Of a stretch of 64,000 bases of DNA, positions 1 through 8,074 are shown piece after piece. The notes beneath the pieces are model-generated. The model made no database searches. It saw nothing but the letters and a program-made list of their open reading frames with translations, and had not been told where the DNA came from. Location: assembly GCF_012910705.2 (NCBI RefSeq), contig NZ_WTVG02000040.1:434001-498000 (forward strand), read 5' to 3'. The DNA is from Aromatoleum anaerobium. GTDB lineage: Bacteria > Pseudomonadota > Gammaproteobacteria > Burkholderiales > Rhodocyclaceae. Position 1 is the stretch's first letter; every line of letters begins with the position of its first letter. Made by a program: the position numbers and the translations under genes.

Positions 1-1176
1 GGCCTTCGCGGGTTGATGAGCGAGTGGTACCTCGACGACCTGGCGAAGAAGACGCACCGCGGCCTCATGGGCCAGGCGCTGGAGGGCTACAGCGCGGGAG
101 GTCTGCCCTATGGGTACCGAAGCGAGTTTGACGGCAATGGCCACCGCCGTCTCATCGAAGAGGAGCAGGCGCGCTGGGTCCACTTCGTCTTCGAGCGCTA
201 TGCCGCGGGCGCGAGTCCACGACAGATCGCCGACGAGCTCAACCGTCGGGGCGTTGCGAGCCCCCGTGGCGGCACCTGGGCGCACTCTGCGCTCTACCCC
301 GACAGCAAGGGCGTGGGCATGCTCGGGAATCCCATCTACAACGGCCACCAAGTGTGGAACCGCACCGCCTGGATCAAGGATCCGGCAACCGGCCGGCGCC
401 GGCGCACGCTGCGCCCGATGTCCGAGTGGGTGATTATCGACTCGCCCGAACTCAAGATCGTCGACGACGAGCTGTGGAGAGCATGCGAGGCGCGCGCCCG
501 GGCGGTGAAGCGTAACACCGCGGCAAAACGGAAAGCCGGCAAGGGCTCTGGCGGACGTGCGCCGAAATACCTTTTCTCCGGGCTCCTGAAGTGCGGGGAG
601 TGTGGTGGAGCGTTCGTGATCCAGGGGCGCACGGACTACGGATGCGCGACGCACAAGAACCGCGGTCCGTCGGTGTGTGGGAACCGGTTGAAGGTGCGGC
701 GCGCGACCATCGAAAAGGTCCTGCTGGCCGGCATCAAAGACTCGCTTCTTTCGGACGAGGCCTACCGGGCCTTCGAAACGGAGGCATGTGCGCTGTTGAA
801 GCAGGCCAAGCCTGACCCGGGCGTCGCAAAGCGGAAGCTTGCGCACGCGCACAAGGAGCTCGACAACCTGATGGCGGCCATCCGCGCTGGCATCATCACC
901 CCCACCACCAAGGCGGCACTGATGGAGGCCGAGCGCCAGGCCGCCGATGCGCAGGCCGAGCTTACCGCGATCGAGCGCTTCGAGCCGACGCAGATCCTAC
1001 CCAGGGCCCGCGAGATCTACCGCGACCTGGTGGCCAGACTGGAAGCGGTCGAGGACATCACCAGCGCACGCGAGGCGATCCGCAAGATCGTGGGCGGTGA
1101 AGTCCGCCTTATTCCGGAAAACGGTGCGCTGACTGCCGAACTGGCGGAGCCGGTTTTTTTTTGCTTGGTGAAATAA
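1..1176 (+). CDS. Large serine recombinase, C-terminal part (5' end outside window)
   Basis: Site-specific serine recombinase of the large (integrase) type, which would excise or integrate a mobile element. The reading frame is already open at base 1 and the first visible residues (GLRGL, then SEWYLDDLAKK) match the region just after the resolvase catalytic domain, so the catalytic serine lies to the left of the window. Visible parts are the Recombinase domain (GGLPYGYR, then RQIADELNRRG), a zinc ribbon with CGEC and a later paired Cys (near 590-680), and a C-terminal coiled coil (about 830-1090). The stop codon is 3 bases before a tRNA 3' fragment, so the gene sits at the edge of its element, as integrase genes do. 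The TTG at 13 and ATG at 16 are internal codons, not starts. The family is clear; whether the full protein is active cannot be judged. Confidence 0.9.
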   Translation, partial: GLRGLMSEWYLDDLAKKTHRGLMGQALEGYSAGGLPYGYRSEFDGNGHRRLIEEEQARWVHFVFERYAAGASPRQIADELNRRGVASPRGGTWAHSALYPDSKGVGMLGNPIYNGHQVWNRTAWIKDPATGRRRRTLRPMSEWVIIDSPELKIVDDELWRACEARARAVKRNTAAKRKAGKGSGGRAPKYLFSGLLKCGECGGAFVIQGRTDYGCATHKNRGPSVCGNRLKVRRATIEKVLLAGIKDSLLSDEAYRAFETEACALLKQAKPDPGVAKRKLAHAHKELDNLMAAIRAGIITPTTKAALMEAERQAADAQAELTAIERFEPTQILPRAREIYRDLVARLEAVEDITSAREAIRKIVGGEVRLIPENGALTAELAEPVFFCLVK

Positions 1177-1179
1177 CGA

Positions 1180-1201
1180 TCAAATCCTGCCCCCGCAACC
1201 A
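1180..1201 (+). other. 3' fragment of initiator tRNA-Met: probable attachment site scar
   Basis: These 22 bases match the 3' end of bacterial initiator tRNA: T-loop TCAAATCC, then CCCCGC-A-A-CCA. The A before the discriminator base is typical of tRNA-fMet, which has a C1-A72 mismatch. The 5' half of the tRNA is absent, because the sequence upstream is the end of the recombinase gene. The simplest reading is an att half-site made when the element to the left integrated into a tRNA-fMet 3' end. The intact tRNA should lie at the other end of the element. This rests on remembered tRNA sequences, without alignment. Confidence 0.72.
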
Positions 1202-1210
1202 AATAAGTAC

Positions 1211-1246
1211 AAAAAACCCAATCACTTCGCGGTGGTTGGGTTTTTT
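1211..1246 (+). terminator. Rho-independent terminator after the tRNA fragment
   Basis: An 11-base perfect inverted repeat (AAAAAACCCAA and TTGGGTTTTTT) encloses a short GC-richer stem and ends in a run of six T. It probably terminated the original tRNA-fMet transcript. It can now also end the recombinase transcript. Being symmetrical, it could work in both directions. Confidence 0.85.
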
Positions 1247-1409
1247 GCTTTTTCGCTTCGCTGTGTAGCTGCGCGCGATAATTGGCACTACCACCGCTTT
1301 GACGATGCGCAAATGAATTGCGCATCAGTTTCACCTCATCAGGATTCAACCGTACGGCGCCGCAAGTGGTACTTTGCAGCGTTGGCGTTTCCCCAGGAGA
1401 GTGGCGCAT

Positions 1410-2246
1410 ATGTCCGAGACTACGCAAGCCGTCCCCGCGCGCATCAATTCCCGGATGCCGACCCTGTTCGTTCCCCATGGTGCCGGCCCCTGCTTCTTCA
1501 TGGACTGGAACCCGCCCACGGCCTGGGACGCGATGGCCGGCTTCCTCAAGAGCGTGGCCGCTACCCTGCCGCAACGCCCGCAGGCCGTGGTCGTCGTTTC
1601 AGCGCACTGGCTGGAGCCCGTGTTCAGCGTTACCGGTGGCGTACGGCCGGAGCTGATCTACGACTACTACGGTTTCCCGGCCCACACGTACGAATTGCGC
1701 TATGACGCCCTTGGCGAGCCGCACCTGGCGGGGCGGATTGCCGCGCTGCTCGGCCAGGCGCAGCTGCCGGCGAAAACGGACGCCCACCGCGGCTTCGATC
1801 ACGGCATGTTCATTCCGCTGAAGCTGATATTCCCGACTGCCGATATCCCGGTGGTGCAACTGTCGCTGCGCCGGGATCTCGATCCGCTGGCGCATCTGCA
1901 GGCAGGCCAGGCGCTGGCGGCGCTGCGTGACGAAGGGGTGTTGATCATCGGCAGCGGCATGAGCTTTCACAACATGCGCGGTTATGGCGATCCCCGTTTC
2001 GGGCCCGTCTCCGACGAGTTCGACCGCTGGCTCACGGCGGCGGTCGAGGCGGCGCCGCAGCACCGCCATCAGGCGTTGGTCGACTGGGCGCAGGCGCCTT
2101 CGGCACGTCTTTCGCACCCGCTGCAGGCCGAAGAGCATCTGCTGCCGCTGATGGTGGTCGCCGGCGCCGCCGGTGAGGATCGCGGTCAGCGCGTCTTCTC
2201 GGATCGCGTGCTCGAAACCACGCTTTCCGCTTTCCGGTTCGGCTGA
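1410..2246 (+). CDS. LigB/DODA-type extradiol ring-cleavage dioxygenase (YgiD-like)
   Basis: A 278-residue member of the class III extradiol dioxygenase family, which uses non-haem iron (or zinc) to cleave catechol-type rings. Likely metal ligands are His23 (VPHGAGP) and His66 (SAHWLEP). A third conserved His follows in FDHGMFIP, and EEHLLPL lies near the C-terminus. The start at 1410 is chosen because AGGAGA lies 9 bases upstream; the frame stays open to 1374 but without a ribosome site. The gene stands alone between the integrated element and a VIT transporter. Homologues in this subgroup act on DOPA or are of unknown substrate. No catabolic partner genes lie nearby, so the substrate cannot be named. 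Confidence 0.85.
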   Translation: MSETTQAVPARINSRMPTLFVPHGAGPCFFMDWNPPTAWDAMAGFLKSVAATLPQRPQAVVVVSAHWLEPVFSVTGGVRPELIYDYYGFPAHTYELRYDALGEPHLAGRIAALLGQAQLPAKTDAHRGFDHGMFIPLKLIFPTADIPVVQLSLRRDLDPLAHLQAGQALAALRDEGVLIIGSGMSFHNMRGYGDPRFGPVSDEFDRWLTAAVEAAPQHRHQALVDWAQAPSARLSHPLQAEEHLLPLMVVAGAAGEDRGQRVFSDRVLETTLSAFRFG

Positions 2247-2395
2247 AGCAACAACGGGCTGCTGCCCGCGGGAATTGCTTGGAGGCGCAGTTCATGAGTG
2301 CGCGATGCAGCCCAGCCTGTCCAGGTGATTCACGATCTTGACGGCGCCTCTGTAGCGGCCATGCTGTATGGATCGACGCCCATGGAGTGCCGATC

Positions 2396-3097
2396 ATGAA
2401 GTCCGCGCGCCGCCACACTGAACGTCACCGCACCGATCGCCTCGGCTGGATGCGTGCCGCCGTGCTCGGCGCCAACGACGGCATCGTTTCGACGGCCAGC
2501 CTGGTGGTCGGCGTCGCAGCTGCCGGATCAGGTCAGGGGGCTGCCCTCGTGGCCGGTGTCGCCGGACTGGTGGCCGGGGCGATGTCGATGGCCGCAGGCG
2601 AATATGTATCGGTGCATTCGCAGGCCGATGCGGAAAATGCCGACCTGTTGCGCGAGCGCACCGAACTGGAGAGGCAGCCGGTCGCGGAACACCGCGAGTT
2701 GGCCGCGATTTATATCGCGCGGGGCCTCGAGCCAGGCCTCGCGCAGCAGGTTGCCGACCAGCTGATGGCACACGACGCGCTCGGCGCCCATGCGCGCGAC
2801 GAACTCGGAATTTCCGCAACGCTCAGCGCACGGCCGGTCCAGGCCGCACTGTCGTCGGCCGCGAGCTTCGCGGTCGGGGCAGCGCTGCCGCTGGCGGTGA
2901 CGGCGCTGGCCCCGGCGCAGGGCCTGATGGCGTGGGTTTCGGGGACGTCGCTCGCGTTCCTCGCCCTGCTCGGCGCCGTTGCCGCCCGCGTCGGCGGCGC
3001 CCCCGTGCCGACAGGGGCATGGCGCGTGACGTTCTGGGGCGCGCTCGCGATGGCGGTCACTGCCGGCGTCGGGGCGCTGTTCGGGGCGGTTGCTTGA
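2396..3097 (+). CDS. VIT1/CCC1-family Fe/Mn transporter
   Basis: A 233-residue integral membrane protein of the vacuolar iron transporter family, which moves Fe2+ or Mn2+ out of the cytosol by proton antiport. The N-terminal signature is clear: AAVLGANDGIVSTASLVVG, then GLVAGAMSMAAGEYVSV. A cytosolic metal-binding helical segment (residues about 75-135, rich in E, H and M) separates the first two membrane helices from three C-terminal ones. ATG at 2396 is preferred, with TGGAGT 7 bases upstream; a GTG at 2387 is the alternative. The next gene is convergent, with only 20 bases between, and no terminator hairpin is visible. The family is well supported; the transported metal is not shown by the sequence. 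Confidence 0.9.
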   Translation: MKSARRHTERHRTDRLGWMRAAVLGANDGIVSTASLVVGVAAAGSGQGAALVAGVAGLVAGAMSMAAGEYVSVHSQADAENADLLRERTELERQPVAEHRELAAIYIARGLEPGLAQQVADQLMAHDALGAHARDELGISATLSARPVQAALSSAASFAVGAALPLAVTALAPAQGLMAWVSGTSLAFLALLGAVAARVGGAPVPTGAWRVTFWGALAMAVTAGVGALFGAVA

Positions 3098-3117
3098 GTC
3101 GGTGACGACGGTCTTTG

Positions 3118-3846
3118 TCAGGTTCCCGGCGTCCTCGGCGGGATCACGAGTGCCGCCAACCAGTCGCGCAGCAGCCCGGTGACCTGTTCGGGCTGCTCGA
3201 GCGGCACGAGATGACCGCATTCCTCGATGACATGGAGCCGCGCACCGGAAATCCCCGCCGCCAGTTCACGGTGCACGTCCGGCGGCGTGATGACGTCATC
3301 CTGCCCGCACAGGACGAGCGTCGGGCATTCGATGTCGGCGAGCGTGGGCCGGCTGTCCGCGCGGCCGATGATCGCGCGCTGCTGGCGTACGAACACTTCG
3401 TACCCGAGGCCGGTCGCCATCGACTGGAACACGCCGCCCACCTCGGGGGTGTTGGCATGCTCGGGGTGCGCCATGCGCGCCAGCAGTTTTTCGATGACCG
3501 CCGGAAAATCGGTGGCGCCAAGTTCGATGAGCTCCTCGCGCGCCGCCGTGGCGTCGGGCGTGTCGGGACGCGCGCTCGTGCTGAGCAGCACCAGTGCCCG
3601 CACACGGTGCGGTGCCCGGCGCAGGATCTCGAAGGCGACATACCCGCCCATCGACATCCCGGCAAGCACGAACGGCCCTTCGGGCGCTTGCGCCAGCGCA
3701 TCCTCCGCAAGGCCGGCCATCGAGTCCGAACCGGTCAGGTCGGCGATCGTGATGCCAACCACGTCCGCCAGCGCCTCCACCTGGTGTTCGAACAGGCTCG
3801 CCCCGTTCAGCAGCCCGGGCAACAAAAGCAGGTTCATCTTTTCCAT
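3118..3846 (-). CDS. Alpha/beta-fold hydrolase
   Basis: A 242-residue alpha/beta hydrolase with a complete catalytic set: nucleophile Ser65 in GMSMGG, an acid in CGQDDVITP and His in CGHLVPLEQP. The N-terminal MNLLLLPGLL forms the first strand and oxyanion region (LLPGLLNG). The start at 3846 (MEKMN) follows GAGAGG at a normal distance; the frame extends six codons upstream without support. The protein resembles the small esterase/lactonase-like hydrolases of proteobacteria. No neighbouring pathway suggests a substrate. There is no signal peptide, so it should be cytoplasmic. Confidence 0.85.
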   Translation of the reverse strand: MEKMNLLLLPGLLNGASLFEHQVEALADVVGITIADLTGSDSMAGLAEDALAQAPEGPFVLAGMSMGGYVAFEILRRAPHRVRALVLLSTSARPDTPDATAAREELIELGATDFPAVIEKLLARMAHPEHANTPEVGGVFQSMATGLGYEVFVRQQRAIIGRADSRPTLADIECPTLVLCGQDDVITPPDVHRELAAGISGARLHVIEECGHLVPLEQPEQVTGLLRDWLAALVIPPRTPGT

Positions 3847-3974
3847 GTCGATCCCTCTCGTCAATCTGCCGCCAGGACGGCAGTGCGCCCCCGAAACCCT
3901 GAATCCAGTCTAGCCTCCCCGGCTGGCTGAGTCGAACCGCCGCGGGGTGCGGGATTTGCGCGCCCCGGCCCTCG

Positions 3975-5267
3975 TCACAGCTGCGACTTCAGCGGCAGCA
4001 CGAATTTCTCGACCAGCTTGTCCTTCATCGGCCGCTGCTGCCACATTTCATAGGTGTAGCGCTGCGCCTGGGCGAGGTCGGCCTCGAAGACCGCGATCAT
4101 TTTCTCGGCGAACGGCCGGTCGTAGAGATTGAGGCTCGCCTCGTCATTGAGGCGAAACGAACGGATGTCGAAATTGGTGGACCCGACCGACACCACCTCG
4201 CGGTCGACCACCAGCAGCTTCGTGTGCAGCATCGTCGGCTGGTATTCGTGGATCTCGATGCCGGCGTGCAGCAGCGGACCCCATCCGGCTTTCGACGCGA
4301 ACCGCACTGCGTCCGAATCGATGTACGGGCCGGGCAGCAGGACGCGGATGCGCACCCCGCGTTGCCGGGCGGCGATCAGCGCCTTGACGATCAGCTCGTC
4401 CGGCACGAAGTACGACGCGGCGAGGTCGATCGAATGTTTCGCGGCGGTCACCGCCATCATGTACATCAGGTGCATGCTCTCGCTGCCGCCCGACGGCGAC
4501 GCGAGGAAGAGGTGCGCGGCCACGTCCCCGACCGGGGACAGCTCCGGGAAATAGGCCGGACCGCTGAGCACTTCGCCGGTCGTCTTGATCCAGTTGTCGT
4601 TGAACGCCGCCTGCATCTGCGCGACGGCCGGACCCTCGATGCGGTAATGGGAGTCGCGCCAATGCTCGGGATCCTGCGCGTGACCGAGCCATTGGTCGGC
4701 GATGCCGACGCCGCCGGTAAAGCCGATGCGCCCGTCGACCACCAGCAACTTGCGGTGCGTGCGGTTGTTGAGCCGGTCCAGCGAGTACCAGTGCAACGGC
4801 CGGTAGCGATGGACCCGCACCCCGGCCTGCTCCATCTTCCGCAGCAGGCGCTCGTCCATCTTGATGCTGCCCGCCCAGTCGATCGTGACATGGACCGGAA
4901 TGCCGGCCTGCGCGCGCTCGGCCAGCGCATCGGAGAATTCCCTGCCGATTTCGCCGGACCAGTAGATGTACGTCTCGAAGGTGATCGAAGCGCGGGCGCC
5001 ACGAATGGCCTGCAACATCGCCGGGAATATCTCGTCTCCATTTTGCAGTGCGGTGACGCGATTGCCGGCGATGATCGGCGGCCCGAGCAGCACCGACATT
5101 TCGCGCCGGAACTGCGGCGTGGCGACTGCGAAGCGGTGCGCGAGCACCTGTTCCAGCTTCTTTTCCGGCGTGGAGAAGTTCATCGCCACGAGCGCCACGG
5201 CGCCGGCCCCCGCCGCCGTGATCGCGGCGGTCCAGAGCATGCGCTTGGACATCCATTTTCCTGGCAT
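3975..5267 (-). CDS. Phospholipase D family protein, cardiolipin synthase type
   Basis: A 430-residue protein with two HKD motifs (HRKLLVVDG followed by GFTGG, and HTKLLVVDR followed by SVGS). This is the arrangement of bacterial cardiolipin synthases, which join two phosphatidylglycerols or phosphatidylglycerol and phosphatidylethanolamine. One N-terminal membrane segment (about residues 7-24) anchors it to the inner membrane. The two membrane helices of ClsA are missing, so it is closer to ClsB/ClsC-type enzymes. The start at 5267 is set by AAAGGA 7 bases upstream; the longer open frame to 5417 has no ribosome site. A second, unrelated single-HKD protein is encoded at 50298-50873. Confidence 0.88.
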   Translation of the reverse strand: MPGKWMSKRMLWTAAITAAGAGAVALVAMNFSTPEKKLEQVLAHRFAVATPQFRREMSVLLGPPIIAGNRVTALQNGDEIFPAMLQAIRGARASITFETYIYWSGEIGREFSDALAERAQAGIPVHVTIDWAGSIKMDERLLRKMEQAGVRVHRYRPLHWYSLDRLNNRTHRKLLVVDGRIGFTGGVGIADQWLGHAQDPEHWRDSHYRIEGPAVAQMQAAFNDNWIKTTGEVLSGPAYFPELSPVGDVAAHLFLASPSGGSESMHLMYMMAVTAAKHSIDLAASYFVPDELIVKALIAARQRGVRIRVLLPGPYIDSDAVRFASKAGWGPLLHAGIEIHEYQPTMLHTKLLVVDREVVSVGSTNFDIRSFRLNDEASLNLYDRPFAEKMIAVFEADLAQAQRYTYEMWQQRPMKDKLVEKFVLPLKSQL

Positions 5268-5538
5268 GGAAAGGTCCTTTCGGCGGGAAGCAGGCAGTCC
5301 GGCGCGGCATGCTGCCGTGCAGCCCGTCGCGTGGGAAATTGAAACACAGAAGCGCGCGCCGATGCGAGGCCCGCTACCCGGAGTGGCCTCCCAGACGCCT
5401 GCATTGCGCCTCGCCACTGACGATCGCGCCGACCCCGCGCCTCGTCATTGCGGCGTGGAGATGATGTACGTACTATCCCGCACTTTTGTTTCCTTTTGTT
5501 TCTCGATACGTTCATCGTAACCATGCAGGGAGCGCGGG

Positions 5539-7536
5539 ATGGGAGCGCAGGTTCTTTGGCAACAGCCCCTGGCGGTTGCGGTCGCGGTCGCTTGTTTTGG
5601 CCAGTCCGGCACGCTCTTCGCGCACAGTTCGCATGATCCGGAGCTGGTGGATCTGTCGCTTGACGACCTGCTGCGCGTCGAGGTGCGCGGCGCCGCGCGT
5701 TACCCCCAGCCGCTGTCGGATAGTCCCGCTTCGGTAACGGTCATTGCGCACGACGAGCTGCGCGAGCAGGGCTACCGGACCCTCGCCGAAGCCTTGTCGA
5801 GCGTGCGCGGCGTATACACCAGCAACGATCGCAACTACACCTACCTCGGCGTGCGCGGCTTCAGCCGCCCGGGCGACTACAATTCGCGCGTGCTGCTGCT
5901 CACCGACGGCGCCCGCCGCAACGACGCGCTCTACGACCAGGCTCAGGTCGGCAACGAAGCGCCGATCGAGATCGACTGGGTCAAGCGCCTGGAATTCATC
6001 CCGGGTCCGGGTTCCGCCGTCTATGGCGGCAATGCATTGTTCGGCACCGTCAATGCCGTGATGCTCGACGGCGGGGATGTCGAGGGTGCGCGGGTCAGCG
6101 TCGATGCCGGCAGCGGGCAGAGCCGGCGGCTCGGCGCGGTCGCCGGCCGGCGCCTTGCGAACGACGGCGACTGGTTCGTCGGTTTTGCCGCGTACGAAGC
6201 CCAGGGCGAAGACCTTTACCATGCCGAATTCGACGACACTGCGACCGACGGCTGGGCACGCGGCCTCGACGGCGAGACCTACCAGAAACTCTACGGCAAG
6301 CTCAGTCAGGGCCGCTGGCGGCTGAGCGGGAGCTTTTCGAGACGCGACAAGGACTTGCCGAACGCCCCTTTCGGCACGGTTTTCGGCGAAGCCGGCACGC
6401 GCACGCTCGACCAGCACGGTCTGCTCGACCTGGCCCACGACAGCCATCTCGAAAACGGCTGGCAGCAGCAGTTCCGGGTTTTCAGCGGCGCCTATCGCTA
6501 TGACGGCGACTACCGCTTTGCCGACGGACTCGACAACCGGGATCAGGCGCGATCCACGGGGCGAGCCCACTGGTTCGGCGGCGACTACCGGCTGAGCGGC
6601 GCGCTCGGCGTCGGCCACCGCTGGATGTTCGGCGCCGAACTGCAAAAGAACGCGCGTTTATTGCAGCGCCTCTTCGACGTGAATCGGCGCACAGTGCTCC
6701 TGCATACCGACAATCCTTCGCACACCTACGGATTTTTCGTGCAGGACGAGTGGCGCCTCCATCCGCAGTGGCTGCTCAACGTCAGCGCGCGCCGCGACCA
6801 GCATAGCGATTATTCGCCGATCGTCTCGCCACGCGTCGCGCTGATCCACCAGCCAACCCGCGACCTGACGCTGAAGGCGATATTCGATCATGCCTACCGG
6901 CCGCCCAACGCCTATGAGCGTTTTTACGCCGACGGGATCTTCCAGAAGGCGAACCCGGAATTGCGTCCGGAGCGTGTTCGCAGCGTCGAACTCGCAGCGG
7001 ATTTTCGCCTCGGCCAGAGCGGGCGGGCCGGCATGAGCCTGTACCGGAACGAAATGCGGAACATGATCGACCAGGTGTCCGATCCGGCCGACGGTTTCCT
7101 GGTCTTTGATAACTTGCCGCCCGTGCGCGTCCATGGCGTCGAGGTGGATGCCGAGAACCGCTGGGCCGCCGGCTACCGGCTGCGCGGCAGCCTCGCATGG
7201 CAGCGCTCGCGGATGGCCGATGGAAGCACGCTGGCCAACTCGCCGCGCCTGCTCGGAAAACTCGTTTTCGGGCTGCCCTTGCCCGGTGGCTGGACGGCTG
7301 CCGGGCAGTGGCAGGGCATGGCCGACCGGCTGTCGCGCAATCGCCGCAGCGCGAGCCACGGCCTGTTCAACCTCGTGCTGTCGGCGCCCCATCGCGCCGG
7401 ACTCGGCGAGTGGAGCCTCGGCCTCTACAACCTCGGCGACCGTCGCTACAGCGATCCGGTGTCATCCTCTTTTGTGCAGGATGCGGTCGAGCAGGATCGG
7501 CGCCAGTTCCGCCTGCGCTGGACACTGGCCCTCTGA
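5539..7536 (+). CDS. TonB-dependent outer membrane receptor
   Basis: A 665-residue TonB-dependent receptor. It has a signal peptide (residues 1-28, cleaved near LFAHS), a probable TonB box/plug start (LDDLLRVEV), a plug domain (SPASVTVI to GSAVYGGNALFGTVN, about residues 60-170) and a barrel to the C-terminus. The last residues are RLRWTLAL, so the final residue is Leu, not the usual Phe or Trp. AGGGAG lies 6 bases before the ATG. The stop is 11 bases upstream of a YfiR gene that is itself 2 bases from a GGDEF/EAL gene, so the three form an operon. Receptors in such sets are thought to sense or import an unknown ligand linked to cyclic-di-GMP control. No siderophore or cobalamin genes lie nearby. 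Confidence 0.93.
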   Translation: MGAQVLWQQPLAVAVAVACFGQSGTLFAHSSHDPELVDLSLDDLLRVEVRGAARYPQPLSDSPASVTVIAHDELREQGYRTLAEALSSVRGVYTSNDRNYTYLGVRGFSRPGDYNSRVLLLTDGARRNDALYDQAQVGNEAPIEIDWVKRLEFIPGPGSAVYGGNALFGTVNAVMLDGGDVEGARVSVDAGSGQSRRLGAVAGRRLANDGDWFVGFAAYEAQGEDLYHAEFDDTATDGWARGLDGETYQKLYGKLSQGRWRLSGSFSRRDKDLPNAPFGTVFGEAGTRTLDQHGLLDLAHDSHLENGWQQQFRVFSGAYRYDGDYRFADGLDNRDQARSTGRAHWFGGDYRLSGALGVGHRWMFGAELQKNARLLQRLFDVNRRTVLLHTDNPSHTYGFFVQDEWRLHPQWLLNVSARRDQHSDYSPIVSPRVALIHQPTRDLTLKAIFDHAYRPPNAYERFYADGIFQKANPELRPERVRSVELAADFRLGQSGRAGMSLYRNEMRNMIDQVSDPADGFLVFDNLPPVRVHGVEVDAENRWAAGYRLRGSLAWQRSRMADGSTLANSPRLLGKLVFGLPLPGGWTAAGQWQGMADRLSRNRRSASHGLFNLVLSAPHRAGLGEWSLGLYNLGDRRYSDPVSSSFVQDAVEQDRRQFRLRWTLAL

Positions 7537-7547
7537 CCCGGCCGGCC

Positions 7548-8072
7548 ATGTCTGTTCCACTCCCTCTGCGCGGCCTCCTGCTCGCGCTGCTGCTCGCGCT
7601 GTCGCCGCCGGCCCTCGCGCAACGCCAGGCGTCCGAACCCGAGATCAAGGCAGCGATCCTGGTCAACATGCTGCTTTTCGTCGAGTGGCCCGAGAGCGGC
7701 GAGGAGGCCGAAGAGGCGCTCGCGGTGTGTTATCTGAGCGACAGCCCGGTCGCCGATGCGCTGGTGCGGCTCGACGGAAAAATCCTCCGCAAGCGGCGGC
7801 TGCGCGTGCTGCGCACCGATGAGACCGGGGCCGTTCGATGCCATGCGCTGTACGTGTCGCAGGGAGACGATGCGGCCCTTCTCGCTTCGCCCCCCGGCCC
7901 GGGCCCGCTGCTGGCCGGCGATACGCCGGGCGATCTGCAGCGCGGCGTCATGGTGAACCTCGAACTGGTTGCAGGGAGGGTGGTTTTCGATGTCGATCTG
8001 CGCGCGGCTCGTCGGGCGGGACTGAACGTGAGTTCGAAAGCACTGCGCCTGGCGCGGACCGTACTGGAGTAG
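7548..8072 (+). CDS. YfiR family (DUF4154) periplasmic regulator
   Basis: A 174-residue secreted protein with a signal peptide (residues 1-24, ending PALAQ) and the YfiR/DUF4154 pattern: EIKAAILVNMLLFVEWP at the start of the mature part, ALYVSQ in the middle and NLELVAGRVVFDVDLRAARRAGL near the end. In Pseudomonas, YfiR binds in the periplasm and inhibits the diguanylate cyclase YfiN/TpbB. Here the next gene, 2 bases downstream, is a membrane GGDEF/EAL protein with a periplasmic loop, which is the natural partner. It begins 11 bases after the TonB receptor stop. The role as a repressor of that enzyme is inferred from family and position. Confidence 0.87.
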   Translation: MSVPLPLRGLLLALLLALSPPALAQRQASEPEIKAAILVNMLLFVEWPESGEEAEEALAVCYLSDSPVADALVRLDGKILRKRRLRVLRTDETGAVRCHALYVSQGDDAALLASPPGPGPLLAGDTPGDLQRGVMVNLELVAGRVVFDVDLRAARRAGLNVSSKALRLARTVLE

Positions 8073-8074
8073 CG

